A DNA stretch of 64,000 bases from contig JBPOFK010000009.1 of the NCBI GenBank assembly GCA_051252095.1, forward strand, positions 1-64,000, read 5' to 3'. Shown here one piece after another: positions 17,991-27,087 of the stretch. Source of the DNA: GCA-2401735 sp051252095 (GTDB lineage Bacteria > Pseudomonadota > Gammaproteobacteria > Burkholderiales > Methylophilaceae). Both the position numbers and the translations under genes were made by a program. Each line of letters opens with the position of its first letter. Position 1 is the stretch's first letter. A model generated the notes under the pieces. The model did not search any database. It worked only from the letters and a program-made list of their open reading frames with translations, and had not been told where the DNA came from.

Positions 17991-18763
17991 TGCTGTTTTA
18001 TGAGGATATTAAAACTGTAATGAAGAATGTTCATGGCCAATATGTTTGGATTGTTGGCGCAAGCAGTGGTATTGGTGCTGCAACCGCCCGAGAGCTTAGC
18101 CAGGCTGGCGCAAATATCATTTTGTCAGCGCGACGTGAGTCTGAATTGCATGAAGTGCGTCAAACTTTGACGGGCGCCAATCATCAAATATTGCCTTTTG
18201 ATGTCAGCGACTACGCGCAGACAAAGCAAGCGTTTAAAACAATCAAACGGCTAGACCGTGTGATTTTTTTTGCGGCTGTGTATGATCCTAGTGAAAAAGG
18301 ACGTGCTGATATTGTATTCATCCAAAAGAGCTTGCAAGTAAACATTGGTGGTGTTTATAACGTACTTGATGTTGTGTTGCCTTTTTTTGAATCGCAAGGG
18401 CAGGGTCAAGTAAACTTGTGTGGTTCAGTTGCGGGTTATATTGGGCTTCCCAACGCGCAACCGTATGCCTCTACTAAGGCAGCAATCACAAATTTAGCAG
18501 AGAGCTTATATGTTGAATATGAATCCAAGAATATTGATGTCAAACTGATTAGCCCTGGTTTTGTACGTACACCCATGACCGATAAAAATCAATTCAAGAT
18601 GCCAATGATGATCGAGGTTGAAGAAGCTGCCCTATATATTGCAAAAGGCATTACTTCTTCAAGTTTTGAGATTCACTTCCCAAAAAAATTCACTTGGTTT
18701 GTGAAGTTGCTACGTTTACTGCCATACTGGCTGTCTTTTAGATTGACTAAGAAACTTGTTTAA
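17990..18763 (+). CDS. Short-chain dehydrogenase/reductase (SDR)
   Basis: NAD(P)-dependent oxidoreductase of 257 aa with cofactor motif GASSGIGAATARELS (residues about 24-38), the NVGG-like INIGGVYN region, catalytic Ser in NLCGSVAG and YASTK, and SPGFVRTPMTDK after the core. It starts at an ATG sharing a base with the previous stop and preceded by GGAG. It is the last gene of the cluster; the next gene is convergent. Presumed to reduce or oxidise a group on the modified acyl chain. The substrate cannot be read from sequence. Confidence 0.88.
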   Translation: MLFYEDIKTVMKNVHGQYVWIVGASSGIGAATARELSQAGANIILSARRESELHEVRQTLTGANHQILPFDVSDYAQTKQAFKTIKRLDRVIFFAAVYDPSEKGRADIVFIQKSLQVNIGGVYNVLDVVLPFFESQGQGQVNLCGSVAGYIGLPNAQPYASTKAAITNLAESLYVEYESKNIDVKLISPGFVRTPMTDKNQFKMPMMIEVEEAALYIAKGITSSSFEIHFPKKFTWFVKLLRLLPYWLSFRLTKKLV

Positions 18764-18768
18764 AGCCA

Positions 18769-19131
18769 TTAGCGACGAAAACCGTATTCTAAAACAAAAA
18801 ACGCAGGGTTGAGTGCAGCTAATGGTTCTCTCAATTTGGCTAATTCTGATTCTGGTCCATGGATTTCTAGCCGTGTTAGTTCTGATATTTTAAGCGCATC
18901 TGCAAAGACATCACCAATATTCTCAAGGTGGACTAATGCAGCTTCCGCATTTTTATATCCTTCGCGACAATGCGCTTCATTACCATTGAAACTAAAGCCA
19001 TAGTACAAACAATCTTTTTCATTATTGGTCTTACTTACAAAGACTTCGCAAATCTTTTTAAAAGCACTTAAATTTTCTTCTGGGACCTTAAAGTAGGGCA
19101 CGATAGTACAGCAAGAGTCTGTTGTTGCCAT
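18769..19131 (-). CDS. Antibiotic-biosynthesis-monooxygenase (ABM) domain protein
   Basis: A 120-aa single-domain protein resembling ABM/quinol monooxygenase folds: VPYFKVPEENLSAFKKICEVF, a CLYYGFSFNGNEAHCREGYKNAEAALVHLENIG block, and a C-terminal strand FFVLEYGFRR. These small dimeric proteins use quinols or act as stress enzymes, but many are uncharacterised. It has its own upstream region of 61 bp to tag. It converges on the SDR gene with only a 5-bp gap and no clear terminator. Confidence 0.75.
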   Translation of the reverse strand: MATTDSCCTIVPYFKVPEENLSAFKKICEVFVSKTNNEKDCLYYGFSFNGNEAHCREGYKNAEAALVHLENIGDVFADALKISELTRLEIHGPESELAKLREPLAALNPAFFVLEYGFRR

Positions 19132-19192
19132 GATTACTTCCTTTTGATTGTTGTGATTTCGATTTGATTAATAAGGACTTAGACTATAACGC

Positions 19193-19753
19193 TTAACATT
19201 CCGAATGTCTAAAACATGTTACTAAATGGTCATTGACCATGCCAACTGCTTGCATAAAGGCATAACAGGTTGTTGAACCAATAAATTTAAAGCCATTCTT
19301 CTTTAAAGTTTTGCTCATTAAATCAGACTCAGCTGACTGGCTAGGAATATCGGAGAATTGTTGACGCCGGTGGTTAATTGGTTTGCCATTTACAAATGAC
19401 CAGATAAAGGCATCAAAGCTACCATGTTCAGCTTGCATGGCAAGAATGCGCTGGGCGTTAATGATGGTTGCATTAATTTTTAGCTTGTTTCTTACAATGC
19501 CACTATCCTGCAGTAAAGCATCTATATTCTTTGCGGAGTAATGCGCTACAGTTTCGATATCGAAATTGTCAAACGCACTGCGGTAACCTTGGCGTTTATT
19601 TAAAATGGTTGCCCAGCTTAACCCAGCTTGTGCGCCCTCTAAAGTAAGTGCCTCAAAAAGCAAGCGGTCATCATGGACAGGGAAACCCCATTCTTCATCG
19701 TGATACTTTGCTTCCGCATTGGAAGCGTTTGCCCAGTCACATCGATGAATCAT
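19193..19753 (-). CDS. tag: DNA-3-methyladenine glycosylase I
   Basis: Base-excision repair enzyme removing 3-methyladenine from DNA. The sequence starts MIHRCDWANASNAEAKYHDEEWG, with the Tag-type Cys and His near the start and conserved WG...PVHDDRLLFEALTLEGAQAGLSW. The C-terminus has FIGSTTCYAFMQAVGMVNDH with zinc ligands Cys and His. Length 186 aa matches E. coli Tag (187). ATG 19753 is preferred to upstream codons because it matches the family N-terminus. It overlaps the preceding DUF5710 gene by 17 bp. Confidence 0.93.
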   Translation of the reverse strand: MIHRCDWANASNAEAKYHDEEWGFPVHDDRLLFEALTLEGAQAGLSWATILNKRQGYRSAFDNFDIETVAHYSAKNIDALLQDSGIVRNKLKINATIINAQRILAMQAEHGSFDAFIWSFVNGKPINHRRQQFSDIPSQSAESDLMSKTLKKNGFKFIGSTTCYAFMQAVGMVNDHLVTCFRHSEC

Positions 19754-20030
19754 CGTTGATTTCAACAGCATCGCGTAACATTGCATTAATGTCATCTATA
19801 GCATTAGATGATGCTTTGGTCTTAATTGATTCTTTGTTTTTTACCGCTGGTGAAGAAGCTGCAGTAGCATCTGAGGGTGCATTATCTAACCATTTAGCAA
19901 AAGGCGCATCATCAATGCCTTCTGGAATATACCAATGTTTGTCAGCTGGGTTCCAGCGCGCACCATGTGATTTTGCTTCATCTTTTTCTTTAAAAGGGAC
20001 ATTGAGTGGGATATTACTTGTTGCTATCAT
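19737..20030 (-). CDS. DUF5710 domain protein
   Basis: A 97-aa protein whose N-terminal half is the DUF5710 domain (IPLNVPFKEKDEAKSHGARW, then WYIPEG), found in DNA-processing primases and standalone proteins. The second half is low-complexity, Ser/Ala/Lys-rich, then acidic. I chose ATG 20030 just before the domain; a TTG at 20078 adjacent to the cupin stop would add 16 residues. It overlaps tag by 17 bp, so the two are likely cotranslated. No function known. Its small basic domain with DNA-repair neighbour tag suggests nucleic-acid binding. Confidence 0.7.
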   Translation of the reverse strand: MIATSNIPLNVPFKEKDEAKSHGARWNPADKHWYIPEGIDDAPFAKWLDNAPSDATAASSPAVKNKESIKTKASSNAIDDINAMLRDAVEINDDSSM

Positions 20031-20078
20031 GCGGGTTGTGTCTCTAGCTGTAAATGTATAGGTCTTATTTTCGCACAA

Positions 20079-20459
20079 TCAGCGATGTGATAGTACACGG
20101 TGATGCCCAAATATGCTAGTAGACTGATAACATGCAGGCGTAAAACGCGGGCTGCAAATTGCCAAGAAGATTAAATCTGCCTTTCCAGTATTCCGTATGC
20201 GCTGCCGCGTCATCGGCGGAATAATCACCACATCACCAGCAACAACCGCTTTTGGCGCGTCATCGCCAATTTCTACAATGCCGTCACCAGAAATAATGCA
20301 ATATCTTTCTGTAACACCTTCAAGTCGGTGCCAAGCTGTGGTTACGTTAGGCTCAACACGCGCTTGTGCGATGGAGACCTGAGGGTCATGCTCTATGTTT
20401 GACAGCTCGGTGATATAACAACCTTCAGCAGCAAATAGGTACTCTTCAGGCGTAGTCAT
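20079..20459 (-). CDS. Cupin domain protein
   Basis: A 126-aa single cupin barrel. The metal-binding motif 1 region is TTAWHRLEGVTERYCIISGDG (one His, one Glu) and motif 2 is GDVVIIPPMTRQRIRNTG, in which the usual second His is replaced. A final segment ends SPRFTPACYQS. Such small cupins are enzymes or sugar-binding proteins of diverse function, so nothing more specific can be said. It lies 49 bp from acs and just upstream of the DUF5710-tag pair, with which it may be cotranscribed. Confidence 0.8.
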   Translation of the reverse strand: MTTPEEYLFAAEGCYITELSNIEHDPQVSIAQARVEPNVTTAWHRLEGVTERYCIISGDGIVEIGDDAPKAVVAGDVVIIPPMTRQRIRNTGKADLIFLAICSPRFTPACYQSTSIFGHHRVLSHR

Positions 20460-20508
20460 ATTTGTCCCATCATCAATACAAAAGCAACCAAATTATCCTA
20501 ATTAAACC

Positions 20509-22485
20509 TTAGCTCACTACTTTTTTTAGCTGGTCAAGAATTGCTGGATTTTCCAAAGTGGATATATCCGATGTGATTTCTTCGCCTTTTGCAAGGCTGC
20601 GTAACAATCGACGCATAATTTTGCCGCTTCTTGTTTTAGGTAAATTATCGCCAAAACGAATTTCACTTGGCTTAGCAATCGGACCAATATCCTTACCAAC
20701 CCAATTGCGCAATTCAGCAACGATTTCTTTTGCTTTTTCTCCGGTTGCACGTTCGCCTTTAAGGACGACGTAGGCAACAATTGACTCGCCTTTGATATCA
20801 TCGGGCTTACCAACGACAGCAGCCTCAGCGACCAGCTCATGTGCTACAAGGGCTGATTCGATTTCCATGGTGCCTAAGCGATGGCCTGATACGTTTAGAA
20901 CATCATCGATTCGGCCCATAATAGTAAAATTACCTGTCTCTTTATCTCTGATAGCCCCGTCACCAGCCAAGTATAGATTGCCGCCTAGCTCCTCAGGAAA
21001 ATAGGCACTTTTAAAGCGCTCTGGATCACCATAAATAGTGCGTACCATGGAAGGCCAGGGTTTTTTGATCACTAGCAGTCCACCTTCACCCCAAGGTACA
21101 TCGTGACCAGTCTCGTCTACGACATCAATCGCGATGCCTGGGAATGGAAGTGTGCATGAGCCTGGCACAAGGGCCGTGGCTCCGGGTAGAGGCGTAATCA
21201 CATGTCCACCAGTTTCAGTTTGCCAGAATGTGTCTACAATTGGACATTTTTCGCCACCAATTTCTTTGTAGTACCACATCCAAGCTTCTGGATTAATAGG
21301 TTCCCCTACGGTGCCAAGAAGCCTTAAGCTAGATAGATCAAACTTTTTTGGGTGCGTTTCTGGATTAGTTTCACCTGCTTTAATGAGTGAACGGATGGCT
21401 GTAGGTGCAGTATAAAAGATTGACACTTTGTGTTTTTCAATCATTTCCCAAAAACGACCAGCATTAGGGTAGGTCGGTACACCTTCAAACACGATTTGTG
21501 TTGCACCCATTGCCATCGGTCCATAGGTGACATAGCTATGGCCTGTAATCCATCCCACATCAGCGGTGCACCAGTAAATGTCATCTGCTTGTATATCAAA
21601 GGTCCAGCGCATCGTATTCATCGCATGGAGCAAATAGCCAGCCGAACTATGTTGAACACCTTTTGGCTTACCTGTTGAACCTGACGTGTACAAAATAAAG
21701 AGAGGATGCTCAGCACTCACCATAACGGGTGGACACTCAGCAGGCTGTCCATCAATTAAGTCATGCCACCAAATATCATTAGGATTCCACGTAACCGCTT
21801 CTTCAGTTTTTTTCAAAACCACTACATTTTTAATGCAGTCACAGCCGCCCATGGCGATTCCTTCATCGACTGCTTTTTTCAACGGCAATGTCTTGCCAGC
21901 TCTGAATTGGTAATCTGCTGTGATTACAGCGGAAGCGCCAGCATCAATAATACGTTCGTTCAGACTTTTTGCAGAAAATCCGCCGAAAACAACTGAATGG
22001 ATAAGGCCTAAGCGCGCGCAGGCTTGCATGGCAACAATCGCTTCGATGCCCATTGGTAAATAGATGATGACGCGATCACCTACGGTCAAATTAAGTGTTT
22101 TTAAGCCATTAGCAAAGGTACAGACTTGATGATACAAATCTTTGTAGGTAACTGTTTTGACCTCGCCATTATCAGCTTCAAAGATGATTGCCGTTTTATT
22201 GGGAATGGTGTCTAAGTGTTTATCTAAGCAATTTGCTGAAACGTTGAGTTCACCATCTTCAAACCATTTGTAAAAAGGCGCATTCTCTTCATTAAGTGTT
22301 TTAGTAAAAGGCTTATGCCAAATAAGTAGCTCACGCGCAAGTTTAGCCCAAAAACCCGCATAATCGTTTTTTGCTTCCTCACATAATGCGTTATAGACAT
22401 CCATACTAGGGACCGCTGCATTTTGTTGAAAGGTTGCTGAAGGTTTAAAAATGCGATTTTCGTGCAAGACTGACTCAATGGACAT
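20509..22485 (-). CDS. acs: Acetyl-CoA synthetase
   Basis: AMP-forming acetate-CoA ligase, 658 aa, close to the usual 650. It has the AMP-binding loop YTSGSTGKPKGVQHSS, the acetyl-specific WWHDLI and TFWQTETGGH motifs, the hinge GRIDDVLNVSGHRLGT, and the C-terminal PKTRSGKIMRRLLR with the lysine that is acetylated in the family. ATG 22485 is supported by GGGAG nine bases upstream; an extended frame to 22599 is not family-like. Converts acetate to acetyl-CoA in the cytoplasm. It is divergent from glnE with 77 bp between. Confidence 0.96.
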   Translation of the reverse strand: MSIESVLHENRIFKPSATFQQNAAVPSMDVYNALCEEAKNDYAGFWAKLARELLIWHKPFTKTLNEENAPFYKWFEDGELNVSANCLDKHLDTIPNKTAIIFEADNGEVKTVTYKDLYHQVCTFANGLKTLNLTVGDRVIIYLPMGIEAIVAMQACARLGLIHSVVFGGFSAKSLNERIIDAGASAVITADYQFRAGKTLPLKKAVDEGIAMGGCDCIKNVVVLKKTEEAVTWNPNDIWWHDLIDGQPAECPPVMVSAEHPLFILYTSGSTGKPKGVQHSSAGYLLHAMNTMRWTFDIQADDIYWCTADVGWITGHSYVTYGPMAMGATQIVFEGVPTYPNAGRFWEMIEKHKVSIFYTAPTAIRSLIKAGETNPETHPKKFDLSSLRLLGTVGEPINPEAWMWYYKEIGGEKCPIVDTFWQTETGGHVITPLPGATALVPGSCTLPFPGIAIDVVDETGHDVPWGEGGLLVIKKPWPSMVRTIYGDPERFKSAYFPEELGGNLYLAGDGAIRDKETGNFTIMGRIDDVLNVSGHRLGTMEIESALVAHELVAEAAVVGKPDDIKGESIVAYVVLKGERATGEKAKEIVAELRNWVGKDIGPIAKPSEIRFGDNLPKTRSGKIMRRLLRSLAKGEEITSDISTLENPAILDQLKKVVS

Positions 22486-22562
22486 GCTAAACTCCCAAAT
22501 AGACGTAATAAATATTTTTTTATTATTAAATTCGTTCACTAAGATATTACCGCAAAAACAGT

Positions 22563-25352
22563 ATGTCAATAGTACAAACATGCGCAAATGGCGCCACAAT
22601 TAGCCCAATTCAGAAAACTTACCTTGAGAAAGTTGAGACTTGCAGCCCATTTTTAACAAGGCTTTTGTCGAATGATAAGGAGTTGCTAGCCGATTTGCTA
22701 GATAACTGTGATGTTTCATATCAATTAGATGAAATGCAATTGTTCCTTGAAAAGTATGAAATTAATGATGAAGAAAATTTAAAAAAAGTTTTACGTAAGC
22801 TGCGGCAACGTGTGCTTGCGCGTATTATTTTGCGAGATTTAAATGGGCTGGCTGATTATCAAGAGGTTGTAGAGTCTATTAGTGATTTTGCAGATTTCTC
22901 TATCATTAAGACGGTTGAGTATTTAAGTGTTTGGCAAGAAAAAATGTTTGGGCAGCCAGTTGATGACGAAGGAAATGCCCAATCATTTATCGTCATCGGA
23001 ATGGGTAAGCTTGGAGGTGAAGAGCTCAATGTTTCATCAGATATTGACCTAATTTTTGCATATCAACAATCAGGTCAAACCAATGGTGAAAATAGCATCA
23101 GTAATCAAGATTATTTTGTAAAACTGGGCAAAAAGTTTATTGCCGTGCTTGATGATGTCACTGAAGATGGGTTTGTTTTTCGTGTAGATATGCGTTTGCG
23201 ACCTTTTGGTAGCGAAGGCGCTTTAGTGTCAAATCTAGATGCACTGGAAGCATATTATCAAAATAATGGACGAGAGTGGGAGCGCTACGCATGGATAAAG
23301 GGTCGTGAAGTGACTGGCGGCAGCATGGTCTCTTCGTTGCTAAAACCATTTGTCTATCGTAAGTACCTTGATTACGGTGCATTTGCCAGCATGCGTGATT
23401 TAAAAGTACAAATTCAACGTGAAGTCAATGTACGGAGCGCTAAAAGCAGTGGTGGTCAAGACAATATTAAGTTAGGGCGTGGCGGAATACGCGAGATCGA
23501 GTTTATTGCCCAAGTATTTCAGTTAATTCGCGGTGGGCAGGAGCCGGATTTACGAATCAGGCCAACGTTAGAAGTATTGCGTTTATTAAAAGCAAAATAT
23601 TTGTTGCCAGTTGAAGTTGTAAAACAACTCAGCGAGGCGTATGTTTTTTTAAGAAACTTAGAACACCGACTGATGTATGTTGAAGATGCACAAACACAAG
23701 ATTTGCCTAAAACTGAAGCGGCGCAAAGTCGTATTGCCAGTGCCATGAATTTTGTTAGTTGGGATGCTTTGTTAAATCAACTTAATCAGCATAGAGATAT
23801 TGTGCGGGCACAGTTTGATCAAACGTTTAGCGTAAAACATAAACCTGAAAATGTAATGGATGCCCAACAAGAGGAGGCCTTGGCTGTAGCTAAAACTATT
23901 TGGGATGTAGAGCGGACTGATGATGAAAGTCTTTTACTATTAGCAGCTATGGGTTACAGCAAACCCAAAGATTCACTTAGTCAAATCCAGCAATTGCATC
24001 AAGGACATCGCTATAAGCAATTGCCTGAACTCAGTAGACAACGCTTTAATCGATTGCTGCCCTTATTGATTGAAATAGCCAGTCATGAGAAAAATGCTGA
24101 CATTGCCTTGATGCGAACCATGGACTTCATTGAAGCTGTTTGTCGCCGCGCGAGTTATTTGGCCATGATGTCAGAATATCCGGATGCACTGCGTTTGGTT
24201 GTGCGATTGTGTGCTGCTAGTGCTTGGTGTGCACAATATTTGATTAAGCACCCGATTGTTTTAGATGAGCTTTTAGACGAAGTCACTTTATATGCCGAAC
24301 CTGATTTTGATGCAATGCGAGCTGAGCTTATTGCCACTATGGAAACATCGCAGGGTGATACAGAACAGCAAATGGATGCCATGCGACATTTCCAGCATGC
24401 AACCGCATTTCGTTTTGCTGCGCAGGATATTGCTGGTAAATTGCCATTGGAGAAGCTGTCAGATCAATTAAGTGCACTAGCCGATTTAATTATGGATGTT
24501 TCTATTACAACAATATGGACTTCATTTAAACATAAGCACATTGAGGTGCCGAAATTTGCAGTGATTGGCTATGGCAAGCTTGGTGGTAAAGAGTTAGGCT
24601 ACGCTTCCGATTTGGACATTATCTTTCTATATGATGACCCAAGTGATGATGTTAATCATATTTACGCGCGTTTTGCACAGCGTATTAATGGTTGGTTTAA
24701 TAGCTTAACTTCGGCTGGCTTACTCTACGAAATAGACTTGCAATTGCGACCAGATGGTAATAGTGGCTTATTAGTTAGCTCAACTGATGCTTTTTTGGAT
24801 TATCAACAAAAACGTGCGTGGCCTTGGGAGCATCAGGCGATTACTAGGGCACGTTTTGTTGCTGGCGATGTGCGTGTAGGCGAGCGCTTTGATGCGATTC
24901 GTCAACAGGTGATACAGCAAGAACGTGACAATGAAAAGCTAAGCGCTAGCATTATAGAAATGAGAGAAAAGATGCGTCAAGCGCAACACCTTAACGCAGA
25001 TCTTTTTGATTTAAAACATAGTGCAGGCGGTATTATTGATGTTGAGTTTATCGTGCAGTTTTTAGTGCTGGCAAATGCGGCTCAATACAGTGAGTTGTCG
25101 GCAAATATAGGTAATATCGCTTTACTGGAAAAGCTTGGGAGTTTAGGTGTAATCAATCAAGAGTTAGCGCAACAAACTGCAGATGCTTACCGCGAATATC
25201 GCCGTTTACAACACGCGGCAAGATTACAGGGCGACATGCAAGCGAAAGTGAATTTCGTAGAGGTTGATGACCATGCAGCAGCAGTGAATGCGCTGTGGTA
25301 CGCAGTTTTTGGGGTTAAAGCTGGGGTTAAAAGCTTAAACACCCCAACGTAA
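22563..25352 (+). CDS. glnE: Glutamine synthetase adenylyltransferase/deadenylase
   Basis: Bifunctional enzyme of 929 aa (E. coli 946) that adenylylates glutamine synthetase in nitrogen excess and removes AMP in nitrogen limitation. Two nucleotidyltransferase domains are evident: GMGKLGGEELNVSSDIDLIF near residue 146 and GYGKLGGKELGYASDLDIIF near 669, each with the D-x-D metal pair. Each is followed by a helical GlnD-UR-uridylyltransferase-like segment (KLGRGGIREIEFIAQ and KHSAGGIIDVEFIVQ). The start ATG is the first in frame. The final 18 bp overlap convergent dhaK. Confidence 0.96.
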   Translation: MSIVQTCANGATISPIQKTYLEKVETCSPFLTRLLSNDKELLADLLDNCDVSYQLDEMQLFLEKYEINDEENLKKVLRKLRQRVLARIILRDLNGLADYQEVVESISDFADFSIIKTVEYLSVWQEKMFGQPVDDEGNAQSFIVIGMGKLGGEELNVSSDIDLIFAYQQSGQTNGENSISNQDYFVKLGKKFIAVLDDVTEDGFVFRVDMRLRPFGSEGALVSNLDALEAYYQNNGREWERYAWIKGREVTGGSMVSSLLKPFVYRKYLDYGAFASMRDLKVQIQREVNVRSAKSSGGQDNIKLGRGGIREIEFIAQVFQLIRGGQEPDLRIRPTLEVLRLLKAKYLLPVEVVKQLSEAYVFLRNLEHRLMYVEDAQTQDLPKTEAAQSRIASAMNFVSWDALLNQLNQHRDIVRAQFDQTFSVKHKPENVMDAQQEEALAVAKTIWDVERTDDESLLLLAAMGYSKPKDSLSQIQQLHQGHRYKQLPELSRQRFNRLLPLLIEIASHEKNADIALMRTMDFIEAVCRRASYLAMMSEYPDALRLVVRLCAASAWCAQYLIKHPIVLDELLDEVTLYAEPDFDAMRAELIATMETSQGDTEQQMDAMRHFQHATAFRFAAQDIAGKLPLEKLSDQLSALADLIMDVSITTIWTSFKHKHIEVPKFAVIGYGKLGGKELGYASDLDIIFLYDDPSDDVNHIYARFAQRINGWFNSLTSAGLLYEIDLQLRPDGNSGLLVSSTDAFLDYQQKRAWPWEHQAITRARFVAGDVRVGERFDAIRQQVIQQERDNEKLSASIIEMREKMRQAQHLNADLFDLKHSAGGIIDVEFIVQFLVLANAAQYSELSANIGNIALLEKLGSLGVINQELAQQTADAYREYRRLQHAARLQGDMQAKVNFVEVDDHAAAVNALWYAVFGVKAGVKSLNTPT

Positions 25353-26324
25353 AGCCGCCGTATGTACGGGGCTATCCCAGTGTTGCTTGATTTCATCGTC
25401 TAATAGACAGACCGTAATCGATGCGCCAGCCATATCAATAGCTGTTGTGTAGTTGCCAACCAAGGAACGCGATATAGTTAATCCGTTTTCTGTCAGTAAT
25501 TTTTCAGCGGTATTATAGATGAGGTAAAGCTCCATCAATGGAGTCGCACCTAATCCATTAACCAGTAATAAGATTTCGCTACCTTTAGTTGTTTTTAAGT
25601 CGGTTAGAATCGCATCAATCATATCTTTGACAATAGCATCAGCTTCACGCATGGTTTCGCGTTTGCGGCCGGGCTCACCATGTATACCAACGCCCATTTC
25701 AATTTCTGTTTCATTAATCTCAAAGGTAGGGTGCCCAGCTGCAGGCACTGTACAGCTTGTTAATGCAACACCGATACTAGCTGTTTGTGCATTAATCTTA
25801 TCACCTAAAGCTTTACAAGCTGCTAAGTCTGCACCTGTTTCGGCAATACTACCTACGCATTTTTCGACAATGACAGTTCCCGCAACGCCGCGTCTTCCTT
25901 CTGTGTAGGTACTATTGATGACAGCGCAATCATCGCTGGTCAAAACGGTTGCATGTTCATACGGTAACATCTCAGCAGCCATTTCAAAGTTCATTATGTC
26001 ACCTGCATAGTTTTTAACGATAAACAACACACCTTTATCTGCATGCACTGCTTCAGCAGCTGCGAGCATTTGGTCTGGTGTTGGCGAGGTAAACACTTGC
26101 CCTGGGCATGCTGCATCGAGCATGCCAGTGCCAATAAACCCTGCGTGCAAAGGTTCATGTCCAGCGCCTCCACCAGAAATAATGGCAACTTTATTACTGG
26201 CTTTATGCTTGCGTGTAATAAAAGTGGGTGCCAGCTGAAGGGCAACCAAGTTATGGTGTGCTTTTTCGAAGCCAGAAAGGCTTTCCGTTAGCATATGGTC
26301 TATATTGTTGGCGAATTTTTTCAT
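25335..26324 (-). CDS. dhaK: Dihydroxyacetone kinase subunit K
   Basis: Dihydroxyacetone-binding subunit, 329 aa (E. coli 356). It has ISGGGAGHEPLHAGFIG, ACPGQVFTSPTPDQM, and the substrate-binding His215 in GVGIHGEPG, which forms a hemiaminal with dihydroxyacetone. The C-terminal VNGLGATPLMELY and SPVHTAALRW are conserved. A segment of about 25 residues present in E. coli DhaK before the NxLGATP motif is short here. It lies downstream of dhaL with a 24-bp gap, so both are in one operon. The phosphoryl donor (ATP or a PTS DhaM) cannot be seen in this window. Confidence 0.95.
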   Translation of the reverse strand: MKKFANNIDHMLTESLSGFEKAHHNLVALQLAPTFITRKHKASNKVAIISGGGAGHEPLHAGFIGTGMLDAACPGQVFTSPTPDQMLAAAEAVHADKGVLFIVKNYAGDIMNFEMAAEMLPYEHATVLTSDDCAVINSTYTEGRRGVAGTVIVEKCVGSIAETGADLAACKALGDKINAQTASIGVALTSCTVPAAGHPTFEINETEIEMGVGIHGEPGRKRETMREADAIVKDMIDAILTDLKTTKGSEILLLVNGLGATPLMELYLIYNTAEKLLTENGLTISRSLVGNYTTAIDMAGASITVCLLDDEIKQHWDSPVHTAALRWGV

Positions 26325-26348
26325 GATATTTTACTTTAATTAGTGTAA

Positions 26349-26990
26349 TTAATTATTTGATTTTAATGATAAAGTACATATTTCTGTAATCATTACTTGG
26401 CAACTTTTTGCGCCTGCATCTAAATGACCAATTGCACGATCGCCAAGTCCAGCAGCCCGTCCTTTAGTGGCTACTAAGTCACGTGTTGATTCTAGACCTT
26501 TGTCTGCGGCTGCTTTAATATCAATGCATATTTCTTCTTTTGTCTTATTTTCGATAGCGCTAAAAATAAACTGATGTGCAACTGGAATGAGCACATCTAA
26601 CATGGTTTTTTCGCCTATTTTACTTTTGCCGCGTTTGATAATCTCTTGAACACCAGCTGCAAATGCTGCAGCAATGTCCAGATAAGTATCGCCGCCGTTG
26701 TGTTTAATGGTTTTTGCCATTCCCATAAAAAAGCTGGCAAAGAGCGGTCCTGAAGCGCCGCCAATTGTGCTTAGCAACTTCATCGCAATTTTATTAAGCG
26801 CTTCATGCGCGGGAAGTAACGCAAGTTCGTCTGTCATGCCTGCAATGGCCTCAGCACCACGCAAAACGTTAATGTAATGGTCACCATCACCAATCGCTTG
26901 GTCTAGAGATTCGATTTCGGGTTTATGTGCAATAATTACTGCGTGAATTGCAGAAGCTGCTGAACAGATAAAATTACTTTGTAAACTCAT
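26349..26990 (-). CDS. dhaL: Dihydroxyacetone kinase subunit L
   Basis: Nucleotide-binding subunit, 213 aa from ATG 26990 (a GTG 9 bp upstream is less likely). It has the Mg-ADP binding DQAIGDGDH with three Asp, TIGGASGPLFASFF, GEKTMLDVL and the C-terminal GRAAGLGDRAIGHLDAGAKS, all diagnostic for DhaL. It precedes dhaK, whereas the common order is K then L. No DhaM or EI/HPr gene is present here, so whether this is an ATP-type or PTS-type kinase is open. In a methylotroph the pair could feed dihydroxyacetone into triose phosphate. Confidence 0.94.
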   Translation of the reverse strand: MSLQSNFICSAASAIHAVIIAHKPEIESLDQAIGDGDHYINVLRGAEAIAGMTDELALLPAHEALNKIAMKLLSTIGGASGPLFASFFMGMAKTIKHNGGDTYLDIAAAFAAGVQEIIKRGKSKIGEKTMLDVLIPVAHQFIFSAIENKTKEEICIDIKAAADKGLESTRDLVATKGRAAGLGDRAIGHLDAGAKSCQVMITEICTLSLKSNN

Positions 26991-27087
26991 GAAATACACT
27001 ATATTTCTAATTGTAGATGGTTGCTAAACTCTACACATGTTAGATTCTCATTTCAACATTTTTGCGTGTAATTATTAGATACAATTG

